DNA of 64,000 bases from Streptomyces sp. NRRL S-244 (lineage in GTDB: Bacteria > Actinomycetota > Actinomycetes > Streptomycetales > Streptomycetaceae), in assembly GCF_000717915.1 (NCBI RefSeq), contig NZ_JOCX01000003.1, positions 372,001-436,000 of the forward strand, in the 5' to 3' direction. The translations under genes were made by a program, and so were the position numbers. Positions 8,872-16,362 of this stretch are shown one piece after another. The notes under the pieces are model-generated. The model made no database searches, was not told the DNA's origin, and worked only from the letters and a program-made list of their open reading frames with translations. Each line of letters begins with the position of its first letter. Within the stretch, counting starts at the first letter, position 1.

Positions 8872-9714
8872 ATGCCGTACGCAGAGGTCACCGAAAGCAT
8901 TCCGCAGGACCCGCTGAGCGTGAGCACAGGCGAGGCCCGGGCGCTGTCGGGGGCACTGTTCCACCGGCTGCGGAGCCTCGACGAGGGCAGCGGAGCGTAC
9001 TCGTACGTGCGCAACACGCTCGTCGAGCTCAACCTCAGCCTGGTGAAATACGCCGCCCGCCGGTTCCGCGGCCGCAGCGAGCCGATGGAGGACATCGTCC
9101 AGGTCGGCACGATCGGCTTGATCAAGGCGATCAACCGGTTCGACCCGGAGCGCGGGGTGGAGTTCACGACCTTCGCGATGCCGACCATCGTCGGCGAGAT
9201 CAAGCGGTTCTTCCGCGATACCAGTTGGGCCGTCAAGGTGCCCCGGCGGCTCCAGGAGCTGCGGATCGACGCCGCGAAGGCGCACGACGCGCTGGAGCAG
9301 GACCTGGGCCGCGAGCCCACGGAAGCCGAGATGGCGGGGCGTCTGCACGTCACGCCCGAGGAGCTCGTGGAGGGTCAGAAGGCGGCGCACGCGTACTCCG
9401 CGCGCTCCCTGGACGCGCCCGCACAGGAGGACGGCGACCACAACACGTACGCCGACCGGCCCTCGCTCGGCGCGGAGGAGGCGGCGTACGACACGATCGA
9501 GTGTCTGGAGTCGCTCAAGCCGCTCCTGGCCGAGTTGCCCGAGCGGGAGCGCACCCTGCTCTCGCTGCGCTTCGGCGACGGGCTGACCCAGTCCGAGATC
9601 GGCGAGCGGCTGGGGCTGTCGCAGATGCACGTCTCGCGGCTGCTCAACCGGACGCTGACCGCCCTGCGGACGGGACTCCTGGAGGATCCGCCGGAGGAGC
9701 CTGCGCAGCCGTGA
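8872..9714 (+). CDS. SigB/SigF/SigG-family RNA polymerase sigma factor
   Basis: 280 residues from ATG 8872 with a GGAGGAG ribosome-binding site. Region 2 reads NLSLVKYAARRF, EDIVQVGTIGLIKAINRFDPERGVEFTTFA and IVGEIKRFFRD; region 3 LGREPTEAEMAGRL; region 4 LPERERTLLSLRFGDGLTQSEIGERLGLSQMHVSRLL. This is a full stress/sporulation-type group 3 sigma factor, of which Streptomyces have many paralogues. Such factors are normally held by an RsbW-type anti-sigma kinase. An RsbW-like ATPase gene lies immediately downstream in convergent orientation, its 3' end overlapping this one by 71 bases. Confidence 0.92.
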   Translation: MPYAEVTESIPQDPLSVSTGEARALSGALFHRLRSLDEGSGAYSYVRNTLVELNLSLVKYAARRFRGRSEPMEDIVQVGTIGLIKAINRFDPERGVEFTTFAMPTIVGEIKRFFRDTSWAVKVPRRLQELRIDAAKAHDALEQDLGREPTEAEMAGRLHVTPEELVEGQKAAHAYSARSLDAPAQEDGDHNTYADRPSLGAEEAAYDTIECLESLKPLLAELPERERTLLSLRFGDGLTQSEIGERLGLSQMHVSRLLNRTLTALRTGLLEDPPEEPAQP

Positions 9715-10165
9715 GCGGCGCCGGCGCCGGGACTTCCGCCCACACCGTCTTGCCGCTCCGCCCGTCGCCGTAGGGCTCGCAGCCCCAGCTCCGGGCGAGC
9801 CGCTCCAGGATGAGAAGGCCGTGGCCGCCGGGCTGGGCGGGGCCGGCGGTCCGCAGGCGACGGGGGTGCTCGGGGCTCCCGTCGCCGACCTCGATCCGCA
9901 GCCGTCCGGGGGTGCGGCGCAGCACCAGTTCACGGGGGCCGCCCGCGTGCAGGCAGGCGTTGCCGACGAGCTCGGAGACGAGGAGCAGGACGTCTTCGGC
10001 TGCCTCCCGCCGGTCCGGGTCGTACGGGCTCTGTGCGTCGCCCTCATCCGTCTCGTCCGTGATCCACTGCCATGCGGCCAGCGCGCGCCGGGTGAAGTCC
10101 CGGCACCGGGTGACGGTCCCCTGCGTCCCGCCGCCGAGGATCAGCGTGCGGGTGTCCTCGCTCAT
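9644..10165 (-). CDS. RsbW-like ATP-binding protein (HATPase_c, anti-sigma type)
   Basis: 173 residues. An ATP-binding GHKL core is visible: the N-box VLLLVSELVGNACLHAG at about 80-96, G1 IEVGDGSPEHP, and G2 PGGHGLLILERLARSWG. A Pro/Ala-rich tail ends the protein. Single-domain proteins of this kind in Streptomyces are serine kinases or anti-sigma factors acting on anti-anti-sigma or sigma proteins. The last 71 bases overlap the 3' end of the sigma gene on the opposite strand. A partnership with that sigma factor is plausible but not shown by sequence. Confidence 0.85.
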   Translation of the reverse strand: MSEDTRTLILGGGTQGTVTRCRDFTRRALAAWQWITDETDEGDAQSPYDPDRREAAEDVLLLVSELVGNACLHAGGPRELVLRRTPGRLRIEVGDGSPEHPRRLRTAGPAQPGGHGLLILERLARSWGCEPYGDGRSGKTVWAEVPAPAPLTAAQAPPADPPGVPSAGRSASG

Positions 10166-10217
10166 GGGGGCCGCCTACCCAGGCCGGGGGAGAAAACACC
10201 GTGCCTTCATGATCCGG

Positions 10218-11594
10218 TCATGATCCGATGGCCTGGCCGAAGGAGAAGAAGTCCTCCGGGTCCACCCGCTTCTTGATCTCCACGAGCCGCGGATAGTTGG
10301 CGCCGTAGTACGCGGTGCGCCAGTCCGGCAGGTCGGGGTCGATGAAGTTCTGGTAGGCGCCCTCGCCCACGTACGGCGCGAGCGCCTCCCGCAGCTCCGC
10401 CAGCCAGCGCAGGTTCGCGGCCACGGTGGCCGGGCTGTCGTGTTCGGCCCAGGAGGTGTCCATGCTGACCAGGAACCGTGCGTCCCGGTGGACGAAAGCG
10501 GTGTCGGCCGGGGCGACCCGGTTGATCGCGCCGCCCCAGGTGTACAGGGCCAGTCCGCAGCCGTCCGGGTTGCCGCTGCCCGGCCAGCGGGCGAGCCGGT
10601 CGAGGACGGCGGCCACGGCCTCGGCGGGCAGCGGCCCGGCGGCGAAGTTCGTCCGTACGGCGAACGGCCCGGCCGAGGTCTCGTGCAGCAGGTAGTCCTT
10701 CGCCTCCCAGAACGTGCGGTCGGCGATGTCCTCGCGCACGGGCCGGGTGGCCGCGAGGACGGGGGCCAGCAGTTCCCGCAGCTCGCTCGCGGGGCCGAGG
10801 TGCAGTCCGACGGCCGACACCACGGGGTTCCCGCCGGAGGCGGTGCTGACGCCGAGGCGGACCGAGAACTCGTCCGGTGCGTGCTCCGCGGCCCGCTGCA
10901 CCGCGGCGAACGCGGCGAGGGCGTGGGCCCCGTCCCACAGCAGCAGGCAGGTGGAGACGTCCGGCACCTCGGTGGCCCGGAAGGTGAAGGAGAGGTTGAT
11001 GCCGAAGTTCCCGCCTCCGCCGCCGCGGCAGGCCCAGTACAGGTCCGCGTTCTCCTGGGCGTCGCAGGTCAGGACCTGTCCGTCGGCCGTCATGAGGGTG
11101 GTCCGTACGAGGGCGTCGGCGGTGAGGCCGAGCTTGCGCGAGGTGGAGGAGGAGCCGCCGCCGAGCGTGAGGCCGGCGATGCCTACGGAGGCGCCGTTGC
11201 CCAGGGCGAACGCCATCTCGTGGGGCTGGATCGCGGCGTAGACCTCGGCCATGCGGGCTCCGCCGGCGGCCGTGACGAGCCCGGTGGAGCCGTCTGCGGA
11301 CACGGCGTTGAGCGCGCCGAGGTCGACGACGAGCCCGGTGGTGACGGAGTGGCCGGCGTAGCTGTGGCCGCCGCTGCGGGCGACGAGGCCGACGCCGGTG
11401 TCGCGGGCCCACGCGAGGGCGTGCCGTACGTCGGCCTCGTTCGCCACGGACACGACGCCCTGCGGAGTGGTGGAGGCGAAGCGGGTGTTGAAGGGAGCGC
11501 AGGCCGCGCGGAAGCCGGCGTCGCCGGGCCGCAGGACGCGGCCCGCCACGGTCTTCTCCAGCCGCTGCCAGTCCGCCTCGGAGGCGCCGTTCAC
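10218..11594 (-). CDS. FAD-linked oxidoreductase, berberine-bridge-enzyme-like
   Basis: 458 residues from GTG 11594; that start overlaps the stop of the preceding gene (GTGA). The N-terminal PCMH FAD domain has GVGLVARSGGHSYAGHS, whose His is the usual 8-alpha histidyl-FAD link, and VDLGALNAV. The Cys that makes the second FAD bond in bicovalent family members is not seen (the region reads NGASVGIAGLTLGGGSS). The C-terminal BBE motif is NYPRLVEIKKRVDPEDFF. These enzymes oxidise alcohols, sugars or C-N/C-C positions in natural products. It is the third gene of a coupled operon with a cupin, at the edge of the hydrazine-type cluster. Confidence 0.85.
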   Translation of the reverse strand: MNGASEADWQRLEKTVAGRVLRPGDAGFRAACAPFNTRFASTTPQGVVSVANEADVRHALAWARDTGVGLVARSGGHSYAGHSVTTGLVVDLGALNAVSADGSTGLVTAAGGARMAEVYAAIQPHEMAFALGNGASVGIAGLTLGGGSSSTSRKLGLTADALVRTTLMTADGQVLTCDAQENADLYWACRGGGGGNFGINLSFTFRATEVPDVSTCLLLWDGAHALAAFAAVQRAAEHAPDEFSVRLGVSTASGGNPVVSAVGLHLGPASELRELLAPVLAATRPVREDIADRTFWEAKDYLLHETSAGPFAVRTNFAAGPLPAEAVAAVLDRLARWPGSGNPDGCGLALYTWGGAINRVAPADTAFVHRDARFLVSMDTSWAEHDSPATVAANLRWLAELREALAPYVGEGAYQNFIDPDLPDWRTAYYGANYPRLVEIKKRVDPEDFFSFGQAIGS

Positions 11595-11914
11595 GGCACC
11601 TCCTCGATGTAGGAGATCCCGGTCGCGGCGTGCGGGCCGTAGCGCTCCCAGACCTCGCGCAGCCGCAGGCGGCCGTCCTCGGCCACCTCGGGGGTGTTGA
11701 CGGTGCGTCCGCAGACCACCTCGCCGGTCGCGAACACGAGGGTGTAGCCCATGGAGAGGGTGCCGTCGGGGGTGCAGGTGCCGACGGTCCAGCCTCGCCG
11801 CACCTCTCCGCCGAGGACCTCTCCCCAGACCAGGTCGCCCTGCTGGTGGTAGACGGCGACGGTCCGGACGTCGCCCTGCGGTTTGCGGAACCTGCGGCCG
11901 TCGTAGTCGATCAC
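11591..11914 (-). CDS. Small conserved hypothetical protein in the cupin operon
   Basis: 107 residues from GTG 11914, overlapping the cupin stop as GTGA; its own stop overlaps the oxidase start in the same way. The sequence (VIDYDGRRFRKPQGD..., WVGEV-type strands, HAATGISYIEEV) looks all-beta, resembling small lipocalin- or avidin-like barrels. Similar short Streptomyces proteins have been labelled 'N-acetylglutamate synthase' without support. The strict coupling suggests that cupin, this protein and the oxidase work together. Function unknown. Confidence 0.7.
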   Translation of the reverse strand: MIDYDGRRFRKPQGDVRTVAVYHQQGDLVWGEVLGGEVRRGWTVGTCTPDGTLSMGYTLVFATGEVVCGRTVNTPEVAEDGRLRLREVWERYGPHAATGISYIEEVP

Positions 11915-12300
11915 GTGGCATCGTCCGTGGCCGCGAGGAACTCGGCCGACATGCTCCGGCCCCACCAGATCGCGTAGTAGGAGAAGTCCTCGTCGTGTCC
12001 GTTGACGATGTGGTGCTCGGTCCCGCCCTTCATCAGCGCGATGTCCCCCGCGGCGAGCTGCCGGCGCCGGCCGTTGCAGACCACCTCGGCGCGGCCGGCC
12101 ATGGCGATGAACATCTCGCGTTCGTGGTGGGCGTGCGCCTCGGACACGTCGCCGGGGCGCAGGACGCACCAGGCTCCGCGGAACGGTGCCTCCAGACCCG
12201 GCCACGGGTACAGGAGCTTGAGGTCCAGGCCGTGCTCCCGGAGCAGGTGCTCCGGCTCCGCTGTGCGGATGTCCACGTCGGGCTGTTCCCGGTCGGTCAA
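11911..12300 (-). CDS. Single-domain cupin, candidate N-N bond-forming half of a split hydrazine synthetase
   Basis: 129 residues from a TTG at 12300 with GGAGCGGAAAG upstream; GTG 12276 is an alternative start. Both cupin motifs are intact. Motif 1 is AHAHHEREMFIAMAG, giving ligands His56, His58 and Glu62; motif 2 is GGTEHHIVN, giving His96. A 3-His/1-Glu metal site is therefore expected. In Spb40, Tri28 and PyrN a cupin domain is fused to a MetRS-like domain and together they join N-hydroxylysine to an amino acid through an N-N bond. Here the MetRS-like protein is encoded separately at 23739-25280. The same palindromes precede both transcription units. The role is inferred from family and context, not shown. 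Confidence 0.75.
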   Translation of the reverse strand: MTDREQPDVDIRTAEPEHLLREHGLDLKLLYPWPGLEAPFRGAWCVLRPGDVSEAHAHHEREMFIAMAGRAEVVCNGRRRQLAAGDIALMKGGTEHHIVNGHDEDFSYYAIWWGRSMSAEFLAATDDAT

Positions 12301-12336
12301 CTTTCCGCTCCGATCGACGTCTTCGTTTGCCTGCGC

Positions 12337-12367
12337 ACCGGAATTCAGGGAATTTCCGCATTCCGGT
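12337..12367. promoter_or_regulatory. Inverted repeat ACCGGAAT-N15-ATTCCGGT in cupin promoter region
   Basis: Perfect 8-base arms lie at 12337-12344 and 12360-12367. The spacer itself contains GGGAATTTCC, a further near-palindrome. It is 37 bases or more upstream of the cupin start, where a promoter or operator would be expected. It could also form a hairpin in the leader RNA. Confidence 0.45.
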
Positions 12368-12400
12368 GGATGGCGACGTCGGCCAGGTTAGGGGCAGGCG

Positions 12401-12453
12401 ATTCCCTCCCGACAGGGGAATTGTTCCCCAGTTTCCCCGGCCGAAAGGGAATC
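12401..12453. promoter_or_regulatory. Tandem palindromes upstream of the cupin operon (candidate activator or repressor sites)
   Basis: Site 1 is ATTCCC-N9-GGGAAT (12401-12421), overlapping GGGGAA-TTG-TTCCCC (12415-12429). Site 2 is TTTCCC-N9-GGGAATC (12432-12453). The same two-part arrangement recurs at 26438-26480 upstream of the main operon. The spacing between site starts is 31 bases here and 21 there, a difference of about one helical turn. A shared regulator, perhaps the adjacent LuxR-type response regulator, is inferred. Confidence 0.6.
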
Positions 12454-12460
12454 CACCGGA

Positions 12461-13240
12461 TCAGCCGTGCCCCAGACCCGCGTCCCGGGCGAGCACGATG
12501 GCCTGGGACCGATCGGCCACGCCGAGTTTTCCGAATATCGCGGAGACGCGGTTGCTGATGGTCTTGGACGCGAGCACGAGCTCCCGGGCGATGGCGGCAT
12601 TCGACTTGCCGGCGGCGATGCGTTCCAGGACGTCCCGCTCCCGGTTGGTCAGCTGGGGGAAGGGGTAGCCGTACTGCCCGGTGGGCGCCGGGCCCATCAG
12701 CGCCCCGAGCCGGTTGGCGATCGACTTGTCGACGATGCCCTCGCCGGCCGCGACGGCCTGGATGCCGCGCAGGATCTGGTCCGCGTCGGCGAATTTGAAC
12801 AGATAGCCGCGCGCACCGGCCTGGAGCGCCGCGGTGATGACCCGGTCGTCGTCGACCGAGCTGAAGACGAGGATGCCCGTTTCGGGCCATAATCTCAGCA
12901 CTTCGGATATCACCCGCATCCCGGCGCGCTCGTCCATGAGCGGGTCGACCACGAGGACGTCGGGCCGGCAGCGGGAGGTCTCCGCCATCACCTCGTCCGC
13001 CGTGGCGGCCTCTCCGACGACGGATGTCCCTCCGGAGCGCTCCAGTACGGAACGCACCCCGTGGCGGATCGCCGGCTGTGCGTCGGCGAGCACGACGGTG
13101 ATGGTGGCGAGGGGTCTGGCGAGGGGTCTGGCGACGACCGCGAGGTCCCCCTCGGGTCGCCGGCCGGCGAGGTCTCTTCGCGCCTCACCCTGTGACGAGA
13201 GTGGCCAGAGCAGCCCCTTGATGTCTGTCGTCTGATGCAT
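12461..13240 (-). CDS. Orphan LuxR/NarL-type response regulator with a TTA codon, likely cluster regulator
   Basis: 259 residues from ATG 13240, which follows GGGGGGAAGG. After a 45-residue N-terminal extension, a receiver domain is visible with Asp52, phospho-acceptor Asp99 (VLVVDP) and the Lys of GYLFKF. The C-terminal LuxR helix-turn-helix is LTNRERDVLERIAAGKSNAAIARELVLASKTISNRVSAIFGKLG. No sensor kinase gene is near. Leu117 is encoded by TTA (12890-12892). In Streptomyces this codon requires the bldA tRNA and typically delays pathway regulators until differentiation. It sits between the main biosynthetic operon and the cupin operon, so it probably controls the cluster. Confidence 0.85.
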   Translation of the reverse strand: MHQTTDIKGLLWPLSSQGEARRDLAGRRPEGDLAVVARPLARPLATITVVLADAQPAIRHGVRSVLERSGGTSVVGEAATADEVMAETSRCRPDVLVVDPLMDERAGMRVISEVLRLWPETGILVFSSVDDDRVITAALQAGARGYLFKFADADQILRGIQAVAAGEGIVDKSIANRLGALMGPAPTGQYGYPFPQLTNRERDVLERIAAGKSNAAIARELVLASKTISNRVSAIFGKLGVADRSQAIVLARDAGLGHG

Positions 13241-13392
13241 TTCTACCTTCCCCCCGACTCGATCTTTTACGGTGGCTCAGGGCCGACCGGCCGTTACCAG
13301 AATGGTGCACGGGCCAGTCTTACCGCAACGGTCGGGGGGATATCCGTATGGCGCGATAACCATGTCGGCAACGACATTCACATCCGGCCACG

Positions 13393-15114
13393 TCACTTTT
13401 CCGCGGACTCTGCCATTCCTACCTCTTGTGCCTGGCGGAGAATTTCTTCCCGGTCCCGCCAATGCGCCCAGAACGCTCCGGTGTATCCGAGTCCGCTGAG
13501 ACTGGTCAGGAACGGATTGTCCGCATAGTTGTTGTCGTGCTCGCTCATGCCCGCCAGCGTCGGCAGCATGACCCTGTGGTGGTCGGAGGGGTCGACGAGC
13601 TCCCAGAGCAGTTCCACGGACCGGCGCCGCAGCCCGGCGGGGTCGTCGACCGTTCCGGCGTCCTCCAGGAGATCCGGCGAGAAGTAGCAGACGAGGCGGA
13701 AGTTCCCCGACGCGTCGAACATGAACTGACGCTCGTACTCCACCGGTCCCGAACACCGGGCGAGCGGCTTCAGCACGATCGGCTCGGTGGCCGTATTCGA
13801 CTGGAGTCCGGGCACCGTCCGCACCCCGTCGCACTGCTCGGCGATCGCGATGCCGAGCGGCGTGTACGGGAAGAGCCGCAGCCCCAGCGAGAACCCGGTC
13901 ACCGTGGCGTCCAGCGCCATGAACGCCTCGACGCATTCGCGCATGGTCTGCGCGGTCTCGCCCGGCATCCCGAACAGCGCCTCGACCATCGTCATCATGC
14001 CGTTGGCGTGACAGAGCCGGACCAGGTTCTCGGTGTCGGCGAAGGAGTAGTACGTGGTGCCCTTCTCCGTGACCTTCCAGCCGCGCAGCATGTCCTGGCG
14101 CACGTGGTCGGAGCCGACGTTCACCCCGCGGCACCCCGCGGCCGCGAGCAGCTGCGCGAACTCCTCGTCGAACGGCGAGGGCTGGCAGTAGACCCACAGC
14201 CGCAGCCCGTTCAGCGGATTGCCGGGGTCGGCGTGCTTGCGCCGGACGATCTCGCGCAGCAGGTTCTTCGCGTGGTTGACGGACAGGTTGAACTCACTGT
14301 CGGTGGTGTGCTGGTCGAGGATTCCCTGCGCGGCGAGCGACTGCATCTCGTCGACCACGGCGGCGATGTCGCGCCGGCCGAACCGGGTGCCCTTCGCATC
14401 CGGCTCGACGCAGTGCGAACAGCGGTAGGTGCAGCCGTTCTTGGTGAGGATGCCGGCCAGCCCGCCGCGCTGGTAGTACAGCAGGTTGTCCACCTTGTGC
14501 GGCGCGCCGGAGCGGCGCCGGTACGTACCGGCCCGCTCCACCTGCCACACCCGGTCCTCGAACTGCCCGCCGGACAGCGGCGGCGCGGCGCGCCGGGGTC
14601 CCGGGACGAGCGCCGGCGGCGGTACGCGGGTGACCCCCTCCCCCGTGTTGCGCAGCAGCCCGGACACCGTGCCCGTGTCGCGGCCGGTGACCAGCGCGTC
14701 GGCGAGGTCACAGATGATCTGCTCGCCGGGACCCTTGACTCCGAAATCGATCCCGAAGTAGTCGACCAGCGCGAAGGGCATGGAGGAGAAGCCGATGCCA
14801 CCGCCGACGATCGGAGCGTCGGTCAGCCGCCTGATCTCGGTGATGATCTCCTTGTGCTCCCCGATGAAGGGGCGCTGCTCGAAGGCGTAGACCGTGTCGG
14901 TGTTGCGTATGGTGACGCCCACGAGCAGGGGGCTGCGCGCCCCGAAGTACTCACAGAGGTACGACTTCCAGTCCTCCCGGTGAAACGTCAGGTCGACGAC
15001 CTCGACGTCGAAGTCGGCGGCCTCCAACGAGGTGGTGAGCACGTCGAGCGCGTACGGTGCGATCGGCGGATGCACCTTGTTGGGATTGACCAATAACACG
15101 AGACCTCTGCCCAT
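13393..15114 (-). CDS. B12-binding-domain radical SAM enzyme
   Basis: 573 residues from ATG 15114. The first ~150 residues have the alternating strand/helix pattern of a cobalamin-binding Rossmann domain (LVLLVNPNK, PLLVGVTIRN, APIVGGGIGFSS), but no DxHxxG His-on motif is seen. The radical SAM cluster motif is CTYRCSHC, giving Cys228, Cys232 and Cys235 (C-x3-C-x2-C). Such enzymes usually methylate unactivated carbon (or phosphorus) or do rearrangements. Leu7 is a TTA codon (15094-15096), so translation depends on bldA. It is the last gene of the main operon, 15 bases after the second acyl-CoA-dehydrogenase-like gene. Substrate is unknown. Confidence 0.85.
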   Translation of the reverse strand: MGRGLVLLVNPNKVHPPIAPYALDVLTTSLEAADFDVEVVDLTFHREDWKSYLCEYFGARSPLLVGVTIRNTDTVYAFEQRPFIGEHKEIITEIRRLTDAPIVGGGIGFSSMPFALVDYFGIDFGVKGPGEQIICDLADALVTGRDTGTVSGLLRNTGEGVTRVPPPALVPGPRRAAPPLSGGQFEDRVWQVERAGTYRRRSGAPHKVDNLLYYQRGGLAGILTKNGCTYRCSHCVEPDAKGTRFGRRDIAAVVDEMQSLAAQGILDQHTTDSEFNLSVNHAKNLLREIVRRKHADPGNPLNGLRLWVYCQPSPFDEEFAQLLAAAGCRGVNVGSDHVRQDMLRGWKVTEKGTTYYSFADTENLVRLCHANGMMTMVEALFGMPGETAQTMRECVEAFMALDATVTGFSLGLRLFPYTPLGIAIAEQCDGVRTVPGLQSNTATEPIVLKPLARCSGPVEYERQFMFDASGNFRLVCYFSPDLLEDAGTVDDPAGLRRRSVELLWELVDPSDHHRVMLPTLAGMSEHDNNYADNPFLTSLSGLGYTGAFWAHWRDREEILRQAQEVGMAESAEK

Positions 15115-15129
15115 CGGTTTCTTCTCCCC

Positions 15130-16341
15130 TTACTTGACGATGCCGAGGCAGATGCCGAATTCGGGCTCCGAGCCGAGCAGGTAGGCGCCGGCCGACTGGA
15201 GAATGCGGTCCTGCGCGGTGGCGTGCTGGCACATGGTGGTGGTGTCGCGCATCCAGCGGTCCATCGGCGAGGACTGGTGGATCGACCAGGTCTGGAGCAG
15301 GTCGAAGAGCCGGCCGACGATCGACCGCGAGGTGCGGAAGGCGTGCACCCAGGCGAGCGGCGACGCGGCGCGCTCCTCGGGGGTGAGGTCGTCCGGGGTG
15401 CCCCCGGCGGCCAGCACCTCCCACTGGCGCCGCTGGCTCCCGTACACCGCGTTCCGGGTGGCGAGGAAGTCCGCCTCGCACTCGGCGAGCGTGACCTGGG
15501 CCCGGAAGTGGTCCTTCCACGCCACGCCGGTCATCCGGTCGACCCGGGTCCGGGCGATCTCCCGCGCGTGGTCCAGGGCGGCCCGGGCCACTCCGAGCGC
15601 CACGCCGCACATGCTGCGCGTGAACGCGTCCGGCTGGGCGAGCGGGCCGGGCCTGCCCCGTACCTTGCCGAAGCTGTACGTGTGCTCCTCGGGGACGAAG
15701 ACGTCGGCCATCGTGTAGTCGCAACTGCCGGTGCCGCGCATCCCCATGGTGTGCCAGTTGTCGATGACCTCCACCCGGGCCCGGGGTACCAGGAACTGCC
15801 GCGACTCGTGCGGATTGCTGCCGTCCGGGCTCGCGTACGGCTTGCCGTCCTGGTAGACGAACGCACCCGACGTCACCCAGTCGCAATGGGTGATCCCGCT
15901 GCCGAACGACCAGCGGCCGGAGAGCCGGAAGCCGCCGGGAACCCGCTCGGCGTGACCCGTCGGCTGCAGCAGCCCGGCCATGATCGTGTCCGGGGTCGGA
16001 AAGATCTCCTTGGCCACCCTCTCGTCGAGGAAGGCGCTGAAGATGCCTCCGCTCGCGCCCATCACCGCGCACCAGGCCGCGGAGGCGTCCCCGTGCGCCA
16101 GCGTCTCGACGACCCGGGTCTGCTCCACCGTGGTCAGAGCCAGTCCGCCCAGCTCACGGCCGAAGGCCATCCGGAACACCCCGGCGTCGCGCAGCACGTC
16201 CACCACGTCCGCCGGCAGCCGCCGCGCCTCTTCGATCTCCGCCGACCGCTGCCGCAGCAGCGGCGCCAGCTCCTTCGCACGGGCCAGCAGCTCCGCCGCG
16301 GTGGCGGGCACCGCGGCCCCCGGGGTCCCGGTCATGCTCAT
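15130..16341 (-). CDS. Acyl-CoA dehydrogenase-fold flavoenzyme 1 (monooxygenase-like)
   Basis: About 403 residues. ATG 16341 is chosen because AAAGG lies seven bases upstream; GTG 16356 is the longer alternative. The fold is shown by the FAD-site stretches GDASAAWCAVMGASGG, RLSGRWSFGSGITHCDWV and the C-terminal DRWMRDTTTMCQH. The acyl-CoA catalytic Glu is not evident. The sequence resembles the HpaB/HsaA/KijD3 group of two-component flavin monooxygenases or nitrososynthases, which hydroxylate or oxidise small molecules with flavin supplied by a reductase. In this cluster, oxidation at nitrogen or of a hydrazine is a reasonable guess. A tandem paralogue lies directly upstream. Confidence 0.82.
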   Translation of the reverse strand: MSMTGTPGAAVPATAAELLARAKELAPLLRQRSAEIEEARRLPADVVDVLRDAGVFRMAFGRELGGLALTTVEQTRVVETLAHGDASAAWCAVMGASGGIFSAFLDERVAKEIFPTPDTIMAGLLQPTGHAERVPGGFRLSGRWSFGSGITHCDWVTSGAFVYQDGKPYASPDGSNPHESRQFLVPRARVEVIDNWHTMGMRGTGSCDYTMADVFVPEEHTYSFGKVRGRPGPLAQPDAFTRSMCGVALGVARAALDHAREIARTRVDRMTGVAWKDHFRAQVTLAECEADFLATRNAVYGSQRRQWEVLAAGGTPDDLTPEERAASPLAWVHAFRTSRSIVGRLFDLLQTWSIHQSSPMDRWMRDTTTMCQHATAQDRILQSAGAYLLGSEPEFGICLGIVK

Positions 16342-16362
16342 GTGATCGCCTTTCACTTGGCC

